Shown: positions 34,288 through 43,995 of the stretch, in pieces
Position numbering within the stretch: the first letter of the stretch is position 1
How the letters are laid out: each line of letters starts with the position of its first letter
The notes under the pieces: generated by a model
Databases searched by the model: none
Told to the model about the DNA's origin: nothing
Seen by the model: the letters and a program-made list of their open reading frames with translations, nothing else
Program-made: the position numbers and the translations under genes
DNA from: CAG-877 sp045125935
Lineage (GTDB): Bacteria; Bacillota_I; Bacilli_A; RF39; UBA660
Direction: 5' to 3'
DNA: 64,000 bases
Assembly: GCA_045125935.1 (NCBI GenBank)
Contig: JBGVNW010000041.1
Span: forward strand, 62,001-126,000

Positions 34288-34404
34288 TTCAATATCCCTC
34301 CAAAACAATTATATCTAATAAAAACTTTTACGTAAAGATTAATTTATCTACTTTTGTTTTTCTATAACTTATGATAAACTTATCATAGTAAGAAGGTGAT
34401 TGGT

Positions 34405-35319
34405 GTGCCAACAAGAATGGATCGATATACAGACACTAGTGAGATGAAGACATATAGTCGCTCCGATAGAAACAAAGAATTATATGAAAATCTAGGTAAT
34501 AATACAAGGTATACTAACATTACCGATGTTACTAATGCAAATGCGATTGACTTAACAAATGCTTCAAAAAATACTAACACTAGAGAAGGATATCATCAAA
34601 TAAAAGAGTTTAGAACTATAGAACCAGTACCTAAAGTAAAAAAAGAATTAGAGGACTTTAACTTTCTATATCAAAATAGAGAAAATAGAATTTATGATGT
34701 AAATAGAGTTTTAGAAGAAGCAAGAAAAAATCGTGAACAAGATGAAAAAGAAGAAAAAAGAAAATTAAAAAATAGCAGTTATAATATTATTACAAGCTTA
34801 GATAAAGAAGAATTGGAAAAATATCGAAAAGAACGTCAAAATAAAATAAGAACACCGGAAGAAGAAGAGCTACGTGAATTAATTGATACAATTACTTCAA
34901 AAACATTAGCCGGAGAAATTGATAAAGCAACAAGTATAGATTTACTTAGTGATTTAATGGCAACTAATATCTTAGATAGAGTCGAATCACCAAAAGAAGA
35001 TACAGAAGAAGAACAAGATGAAAAAACAGATCCAGAATTAGAACTATCAAGAGAGGTATTAGACAAAACACAAATAGAAGAAATAAAAAAAGTAACAGCT
35101 GATGATTTAAAGAAAAAAGCAGACGAACCAGAAGAAAAACTAACTGGAGCAGATACAGACTTTTATACTAGAAGTATGGACTTATCAAATGAAGATTTCG
35201 AAATGGATACAGAGTTCCAAGAAAAGAAAATGCCAATTGTCCTAAAAGTATTTTTAATAATACTAGTAGTAGCTGCACTAGCAGTAACAGGATACTTTAT
35301 ATGGAAAAATTTTAGTTAG
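34405..35319 (+). CDS. Tail-anchored, highly charged protein of unknown function
   Basis: About 304 residues. The first 270 are polar, Glu/Lys/Asp-rich and probably largely coiled-coil or disordered. One membrane span lies at the extreme C-terminus (VLKVFLIILVVAALAVTGYF), leaving only a few residues outside. Start GTG at 34405, since AGAAGG (34390) fits it better than the GTG at 34396. Such tail-anchored coiled-coil proteins are sometimes division or sporulation scaffolds, but I recognise no family. Terminator AGTTAGGATATCCTAACT follows. Confidence 0.65.
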   Translation: MPTRMDRYTDTSEMKTYSRSDRNKELYENLGNNTRYTNITDVTNANAIDLTNASKNTNTREGYHQIKEFRTIEPVPKVKKELEDFNFLYQNRENRIYDVNRVLEEARKNREQDEKEEKRKLKNSSYNIITSLDKEELEKYRKERQNKIRTPEEEELRELIDTITSKTLAGEIDKATSIDLLSDLMATNILDRVESPKEDTEEEQDEKTDPELELSREVLDKTQIEEIKKVTADDLKKKADEPEEKLTGADTDFYTRSMDLSNEDFEMDTEFQEKKMPIVLKVFLIILVVAALAVTGYFIWKNFS

Positions 35320-35338
35320 GATATCCTAACTTTTTCTT
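35315..35338 (+). terminator. Intrinsic terminator
   Basis: Palindrome AGTTAGGATATCCTAACT with a T-run; overlaps the stop codon of the tail-anchored protein. Confidence 0.8.
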
Positions 35339-35439
35339 ATGGATATTTTCACTTCTAAATTTCTTTTATTCTTTTAACTATTTTTTTAATATCTATGATA
35401 TTATATAATTACAAAAGAGTTACCTAAGGATGTGTGAAT

Positions 35440-36264
35440 GTGGACATAAGATTTGTAGTTAATGATTATATTTTAGTATGGAATCTATTATTTAGAGCTT
35501 CTATTTCAGAACCAGTTCATAAATTAAAACAAAAATTATGGACTAACTATAAAAATGAATATAATGAAACATATAAAGATAAAACTTTAATGTTAAGAGA
35601 TATAAAAAATTACATACCTAACGATGATACTATTTATAATTTGGTATTAGAAACAAAAGAATATCAAAAACTAAAAAAAGAAACTGAAAAATATCGATTA
35701 GAAATATTAAAATTATGGGATAAAAAACTAAATGCTTATCTGCAAAGAATTTTAAAAAAAGAACCAAAAGAATATACAGTATTTTTAGTAAATGAAGAGT
35801 TTGATGTTTTAGAAACAATAAAACTATGTGATCAAATAACTGTTATTCTAGGAAAAAAAGTAACAAAGCAAGACTATCGTAAATTAATGGTAGATATAAT
35901 AATGAGTATTGTAAAAAAAGAAATTAAAGAATATAAAGATCATAATAAATTAATTGCTGATGCTATAATAGAAATGGCAATTTATAACGAGTTAGCAACA
36001 AATTTAACCAATAATAGTCATTATTTTATGGGAAAAGAAAAATTAACATATATAAAAAGACAAGTATATCCATATTGGTTAATGTATTTAGGAATTACAA
36101 AAGAAGATATGCCAAAATATATGTCTCGTGATAAAATAGCATTTGATCTTGAAAAATATCCATATGAAAAACAGCTAAAAGATTATGGATTAGAAGAGTT
36201 TATTGACTTTTGTATTCGTCATAAAAGATATATAATCAAAGAGGAACAATTAGATTTAATATAA
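35440..36264 (+). CDS. Unrecognised soluble helical protein upstream of polC
   Basis: About 275 residues, mostly helical, no membrane segment. Start GTG at 35440 suggested by AAGGA ten bases upstream; GTG 35434 is closer. Conserved-looking features are WNLLFRASISEPVHKLKQKLW at the N-terminus, a central DHNKLIADAIIEMAIYNEL helix that could hold metal ligands, and YPYWLMYLGI in the C-terminal third. It lies 22 bases before polC and is probably co-transcribed. I cannot assign a family. Confidence 0.65.
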   Translation: MDIRFVVNDYILVWNLLFRASISEPVHKLKQKLWTNYKNEYNETYKDKTLMLRDIKNYIPNDDTIYNLVLETKEYQKLKKETEKYRLEILKLWDKKLNAYLQRILKKEPKEYTVFLVNEEFDVLETIKLCDQITVILGKKVTKQDYRKLMVDIIMSIVKKEIKEYKDHNKLIADAIIEMAIYNELATNLTNNSHYFMGKEKLTYIKRQVYPYWLMYLGITKEDMPKYMSRDKIAFDLEKYPYEKQLKDYGLEEFIDFCIRHKRYIIKEEQLDLI

Positions 36265-36286
36265 GAACGTAGTAGGGGGAATAATT

Positions 36287-39200
36287 ATGGATAATAATAT
36301 GCAAAAACTAATAGATAAAATAAATATTGATAAAAATAATTATCAATATTTTTCTGATGCAAAAATAACTAAAATAAAAGTAAATTCTCATACTAATATT
36401 TGGAATGTGTTTATTACAAAAACAAATTTATTACCAGTAGAAGTTTTTTCAGAATTAGAAGAGAAGAAAAATCTATTAGATGAAAATGCTAGTGAAATAA
36501 ATTTCATCTTTGAAATTACTAATTTAGATTTAGAAGCATATACAAGTTACTATCCATATTTACTAAAACAGTTAAAAGAAGAACTAAAAGTTTTAGAAAT
36601 ATATGAAGATTGTCTTCATATTGAAGATGGATTTTTAATTTTAATTGTTTCAAATGAAATTGAAAAAGAAAAATTAGAAATGTGTCTTGATAAAATTAAT
36701 GTATTCTATAAAATGTTAGGCTATAAATTTAATGTTGATATAGTAATACGTCATGAAGAAAACATTCTAGAAGAAATTAAACAAGAATTAGAAGTTTCAG
36801 CACCAGTAGCGCCACTTCCACAAAAAGAAGAAAAGAAAGAAGATGCTCCTAAAGAAAAACAATTTCGACGTGAACCGAAAGATCCAAATAGTGTTATTGG
36901 TCGCGGAATTAAAGAAGAGCCAATTAAAATTAAAACACTTTTAGGAGAAGATAATAACGTTGTAGTAGAAGGCTTCGTCTTTGGTACCGATTATTTTGAA
37001 TCATCTAAAACAGATTTTAAAATTATTACATTAAAAATAACAGACTATTCAGATAGTATTTATTGTAAAGTATTTGTTCGTGATGATGAAGAATATGCAA
37101 GACTTTGTAAAGAGTTAAAAACTGGTAATTGGTATAAAATAAGAGGTTATACAAAAAATGATCAATTTGCCAAAGAATTAGTTTTAAATGCAAGAGATAT
37201 TGTTAAGATAGAAAAAAATGAAAGTGTTATTAAAGATAATGCCAAAGTAAAAAGAGTAGAACTTCATTGCCATACTGTAATGAGTCAAATGGATGGAGTT
37301 GCTAATGAAGAAGCAATTGTAAAACAAGCAATGAAATGGGGACATAAAGCTATTGCTATTACAGACCACAATGGAGTTCAAGCGTTCCCTCATGTCTTTA
37401 ATTTGGTTACAGGATATAATAAGGGACTAAAAGAAGGAGAAGAACCTTTTAAAGCAATTTATGGTACTGAACTTGTCATGATTGATGACAGTGTTAATAT
37501 TGTATTGCGACCTAATAATGAGGTAATGTTAGATCAAACCTTTGTTGTCTTCGACTTTGAAACTACAGGATTTAATGCCGGTGGTGCTGATTCAATCATT
37601 GAAATTGGTGCTGTAAAATTAAAAGATGGAGTAGTCATTGAAAAGTATGATGAATTAATTAATCCGGGAAGACCATTACCACAAAAAATAATTGATGTAA
37701 CAAATATTACTGATGAAATGCTTGCTGGTAAAGATAATGAAGAAAATGCCATAAAAAGATTTATCGAATGGTTTGGAGATTGTCCAATGGTAGCTCATAA
37801 TGCTAAATTCGATGTATCATTTCTTGAAATGGCCTATAAAAAATATAATCTTGGTACCTTTACAAATCCAGTAATTGATACTTTAGAATTGTCACGTACA
37901 ATGGATAATACTTATGCTAGACATTCACTTTCGGCTTTAGTAAAAAGGTATGAAGTACCATGGGATGAATCAGCTCATCATAGAGGAGATTATGATGCTG
38001 AAGGAACAGCTTTAGTATTCCATAAAATGATGAAAAAGTTATCTAATCGTAATATTGAAAGAATGGATCAATTAGATAACTTAGTAACAAAAGATGAAAT
38101 CCATAAATATGGACGTGCTCATCACATAAATTTACTAGTAAAAAATAAAGTAGGTTTAAAAAATCTTTTCAAACTAGTTTCCCTAGCCAATACAACCTAT
38201 CTATATAAGACTCCAAGAATTCTTCGCAGTGTAATTGAAGAACATCGTGAAGGCCTATTAGTAGGTAGTGGGTGCTACGAAAGTGAAGTGTTTACTGAAG
38301 CTAAATCAAAAAGTGATGATGAATTATCAAACATTATTAGATTTTATGATTATGTAGAAGTTCAACCATTGGAGTGTTACAATCATATGATCCAATCTGG
38401 TGACTTTGCAACAGAAGTAGAACTTGCTGCCAACATCGAAAAAATAATTAGAGTAACAGAAGAGGCTGGAAAGATAATTGTCGCAACAGGTGATGTACAT
38501 CATATTAAAAGAGATGACAAAATCTATCGTGAAATTATTGTTAATCAAAAAGTCCCCGGTGGAGGAAGACATCCACTTGCAAAATCCGGAATCAAATCGA
38601 TACCATCCAATCATTTACGTACGACAGAAGAAATGTTAAGTGATTTTAAATTTCTAGGAGAAGATTTAGCTTATAAAATAGTTGTAGAAAACACTAATAA
38701 AATAGCCAATATGATTGAAATAGTTGAAGTAATTCCCGATACGGGAGGAATTCCTTTCTCTCCAAGAATTAAAAGTGATGATGGACAAAGTTATCTAGAT
38801 TGTCCTAGAGTTGTTACAGATTTAGTTTATACCAAAGCAAAAGACTGGTATGGAGAACCGCTTCCATATTTTATAGAAGAACGCATCGCAACAGAATTAT
38901 ATGGAGACATTGTTTTAAAAACAGTAAAAGAAAATCTAAAAGATCAAAACTTATCAGAAGAAGAATTTACTAAACAAGCTTATAAACAAACCCATGATAT
39001 TATTTTGGAAGGTTTTGATAAAGTCAAAGAACTAGTCCGTGAACATGTAAAAAAGACTAGTGAAGAAGAACTAGATGAAAAGGAGCTAGAAAAAGCTGTC
39101 AAAAAAGCGTTAGGAGGAATTATTGGTGGGGGCTTTGATCCAATTTACTTAATTGCTCAACGTCTAGTTAAACACTCAAATGATGAAGGTTACCTCGTAG

Positions 39201-40903
39201 GATCTCGTGGTTCAGTAGGTTCAAGTTTTGTCGCAACCATGATGGGAATTACAGAGGTTAACCCATTATCAGCACATTACCGTTGCCCAGAATGTAAGGT
39301 AAGTATCTTTGAAGATGAAAATGGTAATTCTTACGGAGCAGAATACTCATCAGGATTTGATTTGCCAGATAAAATGTGCCCGCACTGTAATATTCCATTA
39401 ATTAAAGATGGACAAGACATGCCATTCGCGACATTCTTAGGATTTAATGCTGATAAAGTTCCAGATATTGATCTTAACTTCTCAGATTTAAATCAAGCTA
39501 GTGCTCACGCCTATACAAAAGTATTGTTTGGAGAAGATAATGTCTTCCGTGCCGGAACAATTGGTACAGTTGCTGATAAGACTGCCTTTGGTTTTGTAAA
39601 AGGTTATTGTGAAGAAAAAGAATTAGGTGATATGCGTGCTGCTGAAATTGAACGTTTAGCAATAGGCTGCACCGGAGTAAAGAGAACAACCGGCCAGCAT
39701 CCAGGAGGAATTGTCGTTGTACCAGATTACAAAGAAGTATCAGATTTTACTCCATATCAGTTCCCAGCAGAAGATGCAACTGCAGAGTGGCGAACAACAC
39801 ACTTTGATTACCACTCAATTGACCAATGCTTATTAAAACTTGATATCTTAGGTCATTCAGATCCAACTCAATTGAGATTAATTCAAAATCAATCAGGAAC
39901 AGATATCATGAAAGTTCCACTAGATGATAAAGCTACCATGAGTATTTTTACATCAACTGAAGCTCTAGGTGTTACAACAGAACAAATTATGTGTAATACA
40001 GGTACTCTTGGTATTCCAGAATTTGGTACGCCATTTACAATTAAACTTGTTGAAGATACACGTCCAACAACATTCGGTGAACTTGTTAAAATATCAGGAC
40101 TTTCACATGGTACTGACGTTTGGCTAGGTAACGCCCAAGAATTAATAAAAAATAACATTGTCCCATTCAAAGAAACTATTGGTTGTCGTGACGATATCAT
40201 GGTTTACCTAATGTATCGTGGTGTTGCTCCAATTAAAGCCTTTAAGATTATGGAGTTTGTCCGTAAAGGAAAAGCATCAAAAGATCCGGAAACATGGAAA
40301 GGTCACGTTGAAACAATGAAAGCTGCTAATATTCCAGAATGGTTTATTGACTCATGTGCTAAAATCAAATACATGTTCCCTAAAGCTCACGCTGCAGCTT
40401 ACGTAACAAGTGCCTTTAGAATTGCCTGGTACAAAGTTCACATGCCTGTATACTTTTATGCTTCATGGTATTCATCAAAGGCAACTGATGTTGATGTTAT
40501 AAGTATGATTAATGGTTATGATGATATCAAGAGTAGATTAGAAGATATTCAAGCTAAAGGATTTGAAGCCTCTAATAAAGAAAATGGACAAGCTGAAAGT
40601 CTAAATGTAGCCCTAGAAGCAACAGCTCGTGGAATTAAATTCTTACCAATCGATTTATACAAAAGTGATGCAACTGTTTGGGTAGCAAAAAATGATACAG
40701 AGATTTATCCACCATTTAATGCTATCGAAGGACTAGGTGATACAGTTGCTTATAACATCGTAAGAGAAAGAGAAAAAGGAACATTCTTAAGTATTGAAGA
40801 TGTTCAAAAACGTGGCAAGGTATCACAAACATTAATTAATAAAATGAAAGAAATGGGTATTTTAAAAGATTTACCAGATTCAAATCAATTATCACTATTT
40901 TAA
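36287..40903 (+). CDS. polC: DNA polymerase III alpha subunit, PolC type
   Basis: 1538 residues, about 100 longer than Bacillus PolC. In order: an N-terminal domain, an OB fold (about 220-320), a PHP domain (VELHCHTVMSQMDG; ITDHNGVQ) split by the DEDDh proofreading exonuclease (VVFDFETTG, VAHNAKFD). The polymerase core follows with a Cys4 zinc motif (CPEC...CPHC, about 1007-1045), the PDIDLNFS catalytic aspartates and LKLDILGH. It ends in the clamp-binding peptide NQLSLF. It is the main replicative polymerase of low-GC Gram-positives. No frameshift seen. RBS AGGGGGA. Confidence 0.97.
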   Translation: MDNNMQKLIDKINIDKNNYQYFSDAKITKIKVNSHTNIWNVFITKTNLLPVEVFSELEEKKNLLDENASEINFIFEITNLDLEAYTSYYPYLLKQLKEELKVLEIYEDCLHIEDGFLILIVSNEIEKEKLEMCLDKINVFYKMLGYKFNVDIVIRHEENILEEIKQELEVSAPVAPLPQKEEKKEDAPKEKQFRREPKDPNSVIGRGIKEEPIKIKTLLGEDNNVVVEGFVFGTDYFESSKTDFKIITLKITDYSDSIYCKVFVRDDEEYARLCKELKTGNWYKIRGYTKNDQFAKELVLNARDIVKIEKNESVIKDNAKVKRVELHCHTVMSQMDGVANEEAIVKQAMKWGHKAIAITDHNGVQAFPHVFNLVTGYNKGLKEGEEPFKAIYGTELVMIDDSVNIVLRPNNEVMLDQTFVVFDFETTGFNAGGADSIIEIGAVKLKDGVVIEKYDELINPGRPLPQKIIDVTNITDEMLAGKDNEENAIKRFIEWFGDCPMVAHNAKFDVSFLEMAYKKYNLGTFTNPVIDTLELSRTMDNTYARHSLSALVKRYEVPWDESAHHRGDYDAEGTALVFHKMMKKLSNRNIERMDQLDNLVTKDEIHKYGRAHHINLLVKNKVGLKNLFKLVSLANTTYLYKTPRILRSVIEEHREGLLVGSGCYESEVFTEAKSKSDDELSNIIRFYDYVEVQPLECYNHMIQSGDFATEVELAANIEKIIRVTEEAGKIIVATGDVHHIKRDDKIYREIIVNQKVPGGGRHPLAKSGIKSIPSNHLRTTEEMLSDFKFLGEDLAYKIVVENTNKIANMIEIVEVIPDTGGIPFSPRIKSDDGQSYLDCPRVVTDLVYTKAKDWYGEPLPYFIEERIATELYGDIVLKTVKENLKDQNLSEEEFTKQAYKQTHDIILEGFDKVKELVREHVKKTSEEELDEKELEKAVKKALGGIIGGGFDPIYLIAQRLVKHSNDEGYLVGSRGSVGSSFVATMMGITEVNPLSAHYRCPECKVSIFEDENGNSYGAEYSSGFDLPDKMCPHCNIPLIKDGQDMPFATFLGFNADKVPDIDLNFSDLNQASAHAYTKVLFGEDNVFRAGTIGTVADKTAFGFVKGYCEEKELGDMRAAEIERLAIGCTGVKRTTGQHPGGIVVVPDYKEVSDFTPYQFPAEDATAEWRTTHFDYHSIDQCLLKLDILGHSDPTQLRLIQNQSGTDIMKVPLDDKATMSIFTSTEALGVTTEQIMCNTGTLGIPEFGTPFTIKLVEDTRPTTFGELVKISGLSHGTDVWLGNAQELIKNNIVPFKETIGCRDDIMVYLMYRGVAPIKAFKIMEFVRKGKASKDPETWKGHVETMKAANIPEWFIDSCAKIKYMFPKAHAAAYVTSAFRIAWYKVHMPVYFYASWYSSKATDVDVISMINGYDDIKSRLEDIQAKGFEASNKENGQAESLNVALEATARGIKFLPIDLYKSDATVWVAKNDTEIYPPFNAIEGLGDTVAYNIVREREKGTFLSIEDVQKRGKVSQTLINKMKEMGILKDLPDSNQLSLF

Positions 40904-40912
40904 GGAGTTAAT

Positions 40913-41182
40913 ATGGAATATATAAGAAAAGATAATAGTAAAGTAAAATTCACAACTATTTTAGAAGATAAAGACAATGCAACAATTTTTCGTCACTTCA
41001 AAGGCCATGAATATAAAATTATTACAGTTGCTAAAGATTCAGAAGATTTAAAAGAAATTGTTGTTTATCAAGGACAATATGATAATATGCCATGTTGGAC
41101 TAGAGAAATAGAAGAGTTTTTCTCAAAAACAGATAAAGAAAAGTATCCAGATGCTCAAGAATATCGTTTTGAAAAAATATAA
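40913..41182 (+). CDS. DUF1653 protein
   Basis: 89 residues. FRHFKGHEYKIITVAKDSED and VVYQGQYDNMPCWTREIEEFF match DUF1653, a small beta-rich domain of unknown role. Ten bases after polC with RBS AAGGAG, so probably the last gene of the polC transcript. Confidence 0.8.
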   Translation: MEYIRKDNSKVKFTTILEDKDNATIFRHFKGHEYKIITVAKDSEDLKEIVVYQGQYDNMPCWTREIEEFFSKTDKEKYPDAQEYRFEKI

Positions 41183-41192
41183 TAACACAAAG

Positions 41193-41219
41193 AGAAGATG
41201 TCAAAAAACATCTTTTTTT
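41193..41219 (+). terminator. Intrinsic terminator of the polC operon
   Basis: GAAGATGT/ACATCTTT stem with a seven-T run. Confidence 0.8.
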
Positions 41220-41303
41220 CATGACTTAATTATTTCCAAAAATTGGCAATAAAAAGTTTCTTATCTTCAATTGATTTTAAAAAGTAAAAAAGTTACAATG
41301 ATA

Positions 41304-41354
41304 TTTGTCTCCCGCTGAAAAAGACAAGGTAAGTTATAAGAATAAGGAGACAAA
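41304..41354 (+). promoter_or_regulatory. RBS-covering inverted repeat before the RhuM-Doc gene
   Basis: TTTGTCTCC (41304-41312) is exactly complementary to GGAGACAAA (41346-41354), which includes the GGAG Shine-Dalgarno sequence two to nine bases before the ATG. The mRNA could hide its own RBS; as DNA it could also be a two-half operator. Confidence 0.55.
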
Positions 41355-41355
41355 A

Positions 41356-42294
41356 ATGAACAATGAAATAATATTTTTTGAAAATCAAAATGTAAAATTA
41401 GAAGTAAATATGCAAGATGAGACAGTTTGGCTTACACAAGAGCAAATGGTAAAACTATATGAAAGAGATCAATCAGTGATCTCCAGACATATAAAAAATA
41501 TTTTTAAAGAAGGAGAACTAGAAGAGGAAAGTAATATGCAAAAAATGCATATTGCTAATTCTGACAAGCCAATAATTCTTTACAACTTAGATGTAATAAT
41601 ATCAGTTGGATATCGTGTGAAGTCAAAAAACGGAATTATCTTTAGACGTTGGGCAAATAAGGTCTTAAAAGATTACTTAATCAAAGGATATGCAATAAAT
41701 AATAGAAGATTAGAATATTTAGAAAAAACCGTAAAATTAATTGATATTGCTGGAAGAATAGAAAAAGACCTAAATGGTAGTGAAGCTCAAGGTATAATTA
41801 AAGTAATTAATACATATTCAAATGCTCTAAACCTTCTAGATGATTATGATCATAAGCGAATAATTAAACCAAATGGCACAAATACAGATAAAATGATTAC
41901 TTATGAAGAATGTATGAGTGTCATAAGTAAATTAAAGTTTAACAGTGATAGTAACATTTTTGCTTTAGAAAGAAATCAAGGTTTAAAGGCGATTATTGGT
42001 AATATTTATCAATCGTTTGCTGGAGAAGAACTATACAAAACAACAGAGGAAAAAGCTGCAAACTTCTTATATTTAATTACAAAAGATCATGTGTTCATAG
42101 ATGGTAATAAAAGAATTGCCGCAACTTTATTTATCTACTTTTTAGAATTTTATAATTTACTATATAAAGAGGATAAAAAAGTAATTGATAATAACACTTT
42201 AGTTGCATTAACGCTACTCATTGCACAATCTAATCCAAAAGAAAAAGAAATATTAATAGATCTAATAATGAACTTTTTAAATTGTGATATATAA
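41356..42294 (+). CDS. RhuM-like/Doc (Fic-fold) fusion protein
   Basis: About 312 residues. The N-terminal RhuM-type DNA-binding-like region shows TVWLTQEQMVKLYERDQSVISRHIKNIF (about 20-50) and YRVKSKNGIIFRRWAN. The C-terminal Doc-type Fic domain has an intact HVFIDGNKRIAA motif (about residue 248). Doc proteins phosphorylate EF-Tu and act as toxins; RhuM-Fic fusions are common in mobile and defence regions. Start at 41356 from AAGGAGA. Monocistronic, flanked by terminators. Confidence 0.85.
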   Translation: MNNEIIFFENQNVKLEVNMQDETVWLTQEQMVKLYERDQSVISRHIKNIFKEGELEEESNMQKMHIANSDKPIILYNLDVIISVGYRVKSKNGIIFRRWANKVLKDYLIKGYAINNRRLEYLEKTVKLIDIAGRIEKDLNGSEAQGIIKVINTYSNALNLLDDYDHKRIIKPNGTNTDKMITYEECMSVISKLKFNSDSNIFALERNQGLKAIIGNIYQSFAGEELYKTTEEKAANFLYLITKDHVFIDGNKRIAATLFIYFLEFYNLLYKEDKKVIDNNTLVALTLLIAQSNPKEKEILIDLIMNFLNCDI

Positions 42295-42369
42295 AAATAT
42301 TGTTGTAAAGAAAAGTGTAAAATATTTTTCTCCCCAAAAATTAAAAATGTCAATTAAAGTATAAAAATA

Positions 42370-42404
42370 AAGTCGTCTTATTTCTATAAGATGACTTTTT
42401 TTAG
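42370..42404 (+). terminator. Intrinsic terminator
   Basis: AAGTCGTCTTAT/ATAAGATGACTT stem and a T-run after the RhuM-Doc gene. A second small hairpin CACAATAT/ATATTGTG lies at 42415-42435. Otherwise the 42295-42598 gap shows only AT-rich sequence with one 16-base direct repeat (42398-42413 and 42561-42576). Confidence 0.8.
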
Positions 42405-42598
42405 TCAAAAAAAACACAATATTCAATATATTGTGAAAGTTAATCTAGCCATATCTTATGTATAAATTATAGCTCGAAACGGCACTTTTGACAACGCTTT
42501 TTGGAAAAAATATCCATAAATGCCTAAATAATGATATAAATCTGATGTTTTTTTGGATTGTTTTTAGTCAAAAAAATGGTCACATAAAGGAGAGTTGT

Positions 42599-43921
42599 AT
42601 GGCAAGAAAAGGCGAAAATATTTTACTTGATGAAGATGGAAGATGGGAAGCAAGATATGTAAAGGGATATCATCTAAATGGTAAATGTATTTACGGATAC
42701 ATCTATGGTAAGAGTTATCAAGAAGTAAAAAATAAAAGGATTCAATTATTAATGGATCCTAATTATATTAAAGCAAATAATAAAAAACAGGATAATATTC
42801 CTATAAGGTTTAACGACAAGATTAACGATTGGTTAGCAAGACAAAAAATTACAGTAAAAATGTCGACATACTATTTTTATTATAATACCGTTTCAAAACA
42901 TATCATACCGGAACTAGGAGAAATATTAATATCTAATATTAATGACAATCTAATTACCCAATTTATAACAAATAAAATTGAAGATAATAAATTACAAATG
43001 TCTACTATTAAAGAAATTACAATTGTTTTAAAACAAATACTTTCATTTTGTGGCTTAAACATAAAAGTTGCATTACCAAAAGTTCCAAAATCAAGAATTT
43101 CAGTTTTATCTAAAGAAGAAATGTTAGTATTACAAAACTATATTTCTTCAAATTTAAATGAGTATTCTATAGGTGTTTTACTATCTTTATATGCAGGTCT
43201 TAGAATTGGTGAAGTTTGTGCATTAAAATGGGAAAATATTGATTTAGAGAATGGTATTATTTCCATTGAAAAAACAGTTTCTAGGGTTAAAAATGATGAT
43301 ACCAGCACTCAATATAAAACGAAGTTAATATTATTAGAAAGTAAAACAGTTAATTCAATTAGGCAAATACCACTTAATAATAATCTAATAAAGAAAAAGT
43401 TAAAATATTTGTCTATCCATGATAAAGTCCAATATAATCGCTCACTTGCGAGTTATTATGGTTATTTTTTAGGAGTATTTAAAACAAAGAAGTTGAATTT
43501 TAAAATGAAGTTAATTGATAAATATAATGCATATAAAGATAAATATAAAAATGCTCTTGTCATTATGAAGGAAGGAATATTTTATAAGACATTTAATGAC
43601 GATGCTAAAATATTATGGTATTTATTTGACTACAAGTATGTAAATGATACTGTTTCTTTTGGCAATGTTCCTTATGATAAGGTTATCTTAAAATTAAATA
43701 AATTGGATATTAGTTATATAATTATTGATAATGATAATATTGTTTTATCTTATTTAAGGGATGAAGAGACATTTTTATCTTACAAAAGTCTTGCTAAAAA
43801 GAGTTACAACAAGACTGAAAAAACTGAAGAATTAGTTGATAAATTAAAGTTAATAATGACTAATAGTCCTGATAATTATGAAAAGATTAATACATTATTT
43901 GATAAATTATTAGAAGAGTAA
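42599..43921 (+). CDS. Chimeric tyrosine recombinase with a foreign C-terminal half
   Basis: About 440 residues from the ATG at 42599 (AAAGGAGAG). Residues 1-270 are a Tn916/phage-type integrase: an N-terminal arm-binding region, a SAM-like core-binding domain and the start of the catalytic domain with the first Arg in YAGLRIGEVCALKWEN. After SIRQIPLN the integrase ends; the HxxR and Tyr active-site parts are missing. Residues from about 280 (YNRSLASYYGYFLG, then ALVIMKEGIFYKTFNDDAKI and FGNVPYDKVILKLN) resemble the C-terminal tail of Bacillota reverse transcriptases, which has a MutS-domain-I-like fold. It is a natural gene fusion, or two gene remnants joined in frame. Recombinase activity is unlikely. 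Confidence 0.7.
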   Translation: MARKGENILLDEDGRWEARYVKGYHLNGKCIYGYIYGKSYQEVKNKRIQLLMDPNYIKANNKKQDNIPIRFNDKINDWLARQKITVKMSTYYFYYNTVSKHIIPELGEILISNINDNLITQFITNKIEDNKLQMSTIKEITIVLKQILSFCGLNIKVALPKVPKSRISVLSKEEMLVLQNYISSNLNEYSIGVLLSLYAGLRIGEVCALKWENIDLENGIISIEKTVSRVKNDDTSTQYKTKLILLESKTVNSIRQIPLNNNLIKKKLKYLSIHDKVQYNRSLASYYGYFLGVFKTKKLNFKMKLIDKYNAYKDKYKNALVIMKEGIFYKTFNDDAKILWYLFDYKYVNDTVSFGNVPYDKVILKLNKLDISYIIIDNDNIVLSYLRDEETFLSYKSLAKKSYNKTEKTEELVDKLKLIMTNSPDNYEKINTLFDKLLEE

Positions 43922-43922
43922 A

Positions 43923-43947
43923 GGAATACAAAAAAGTATTCTTTTCT
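43923..43947 (+). terminator. Intrinsic terminator
   Basis: GGAATAC/GTATTCT stem and T-run after the chimeric integrase. Confidence 0.75.
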
Positions 43948-43995
43948 TGTGAAAAAAATCTTCTAATTATATAATATAACCGAAGGACTGATAGT

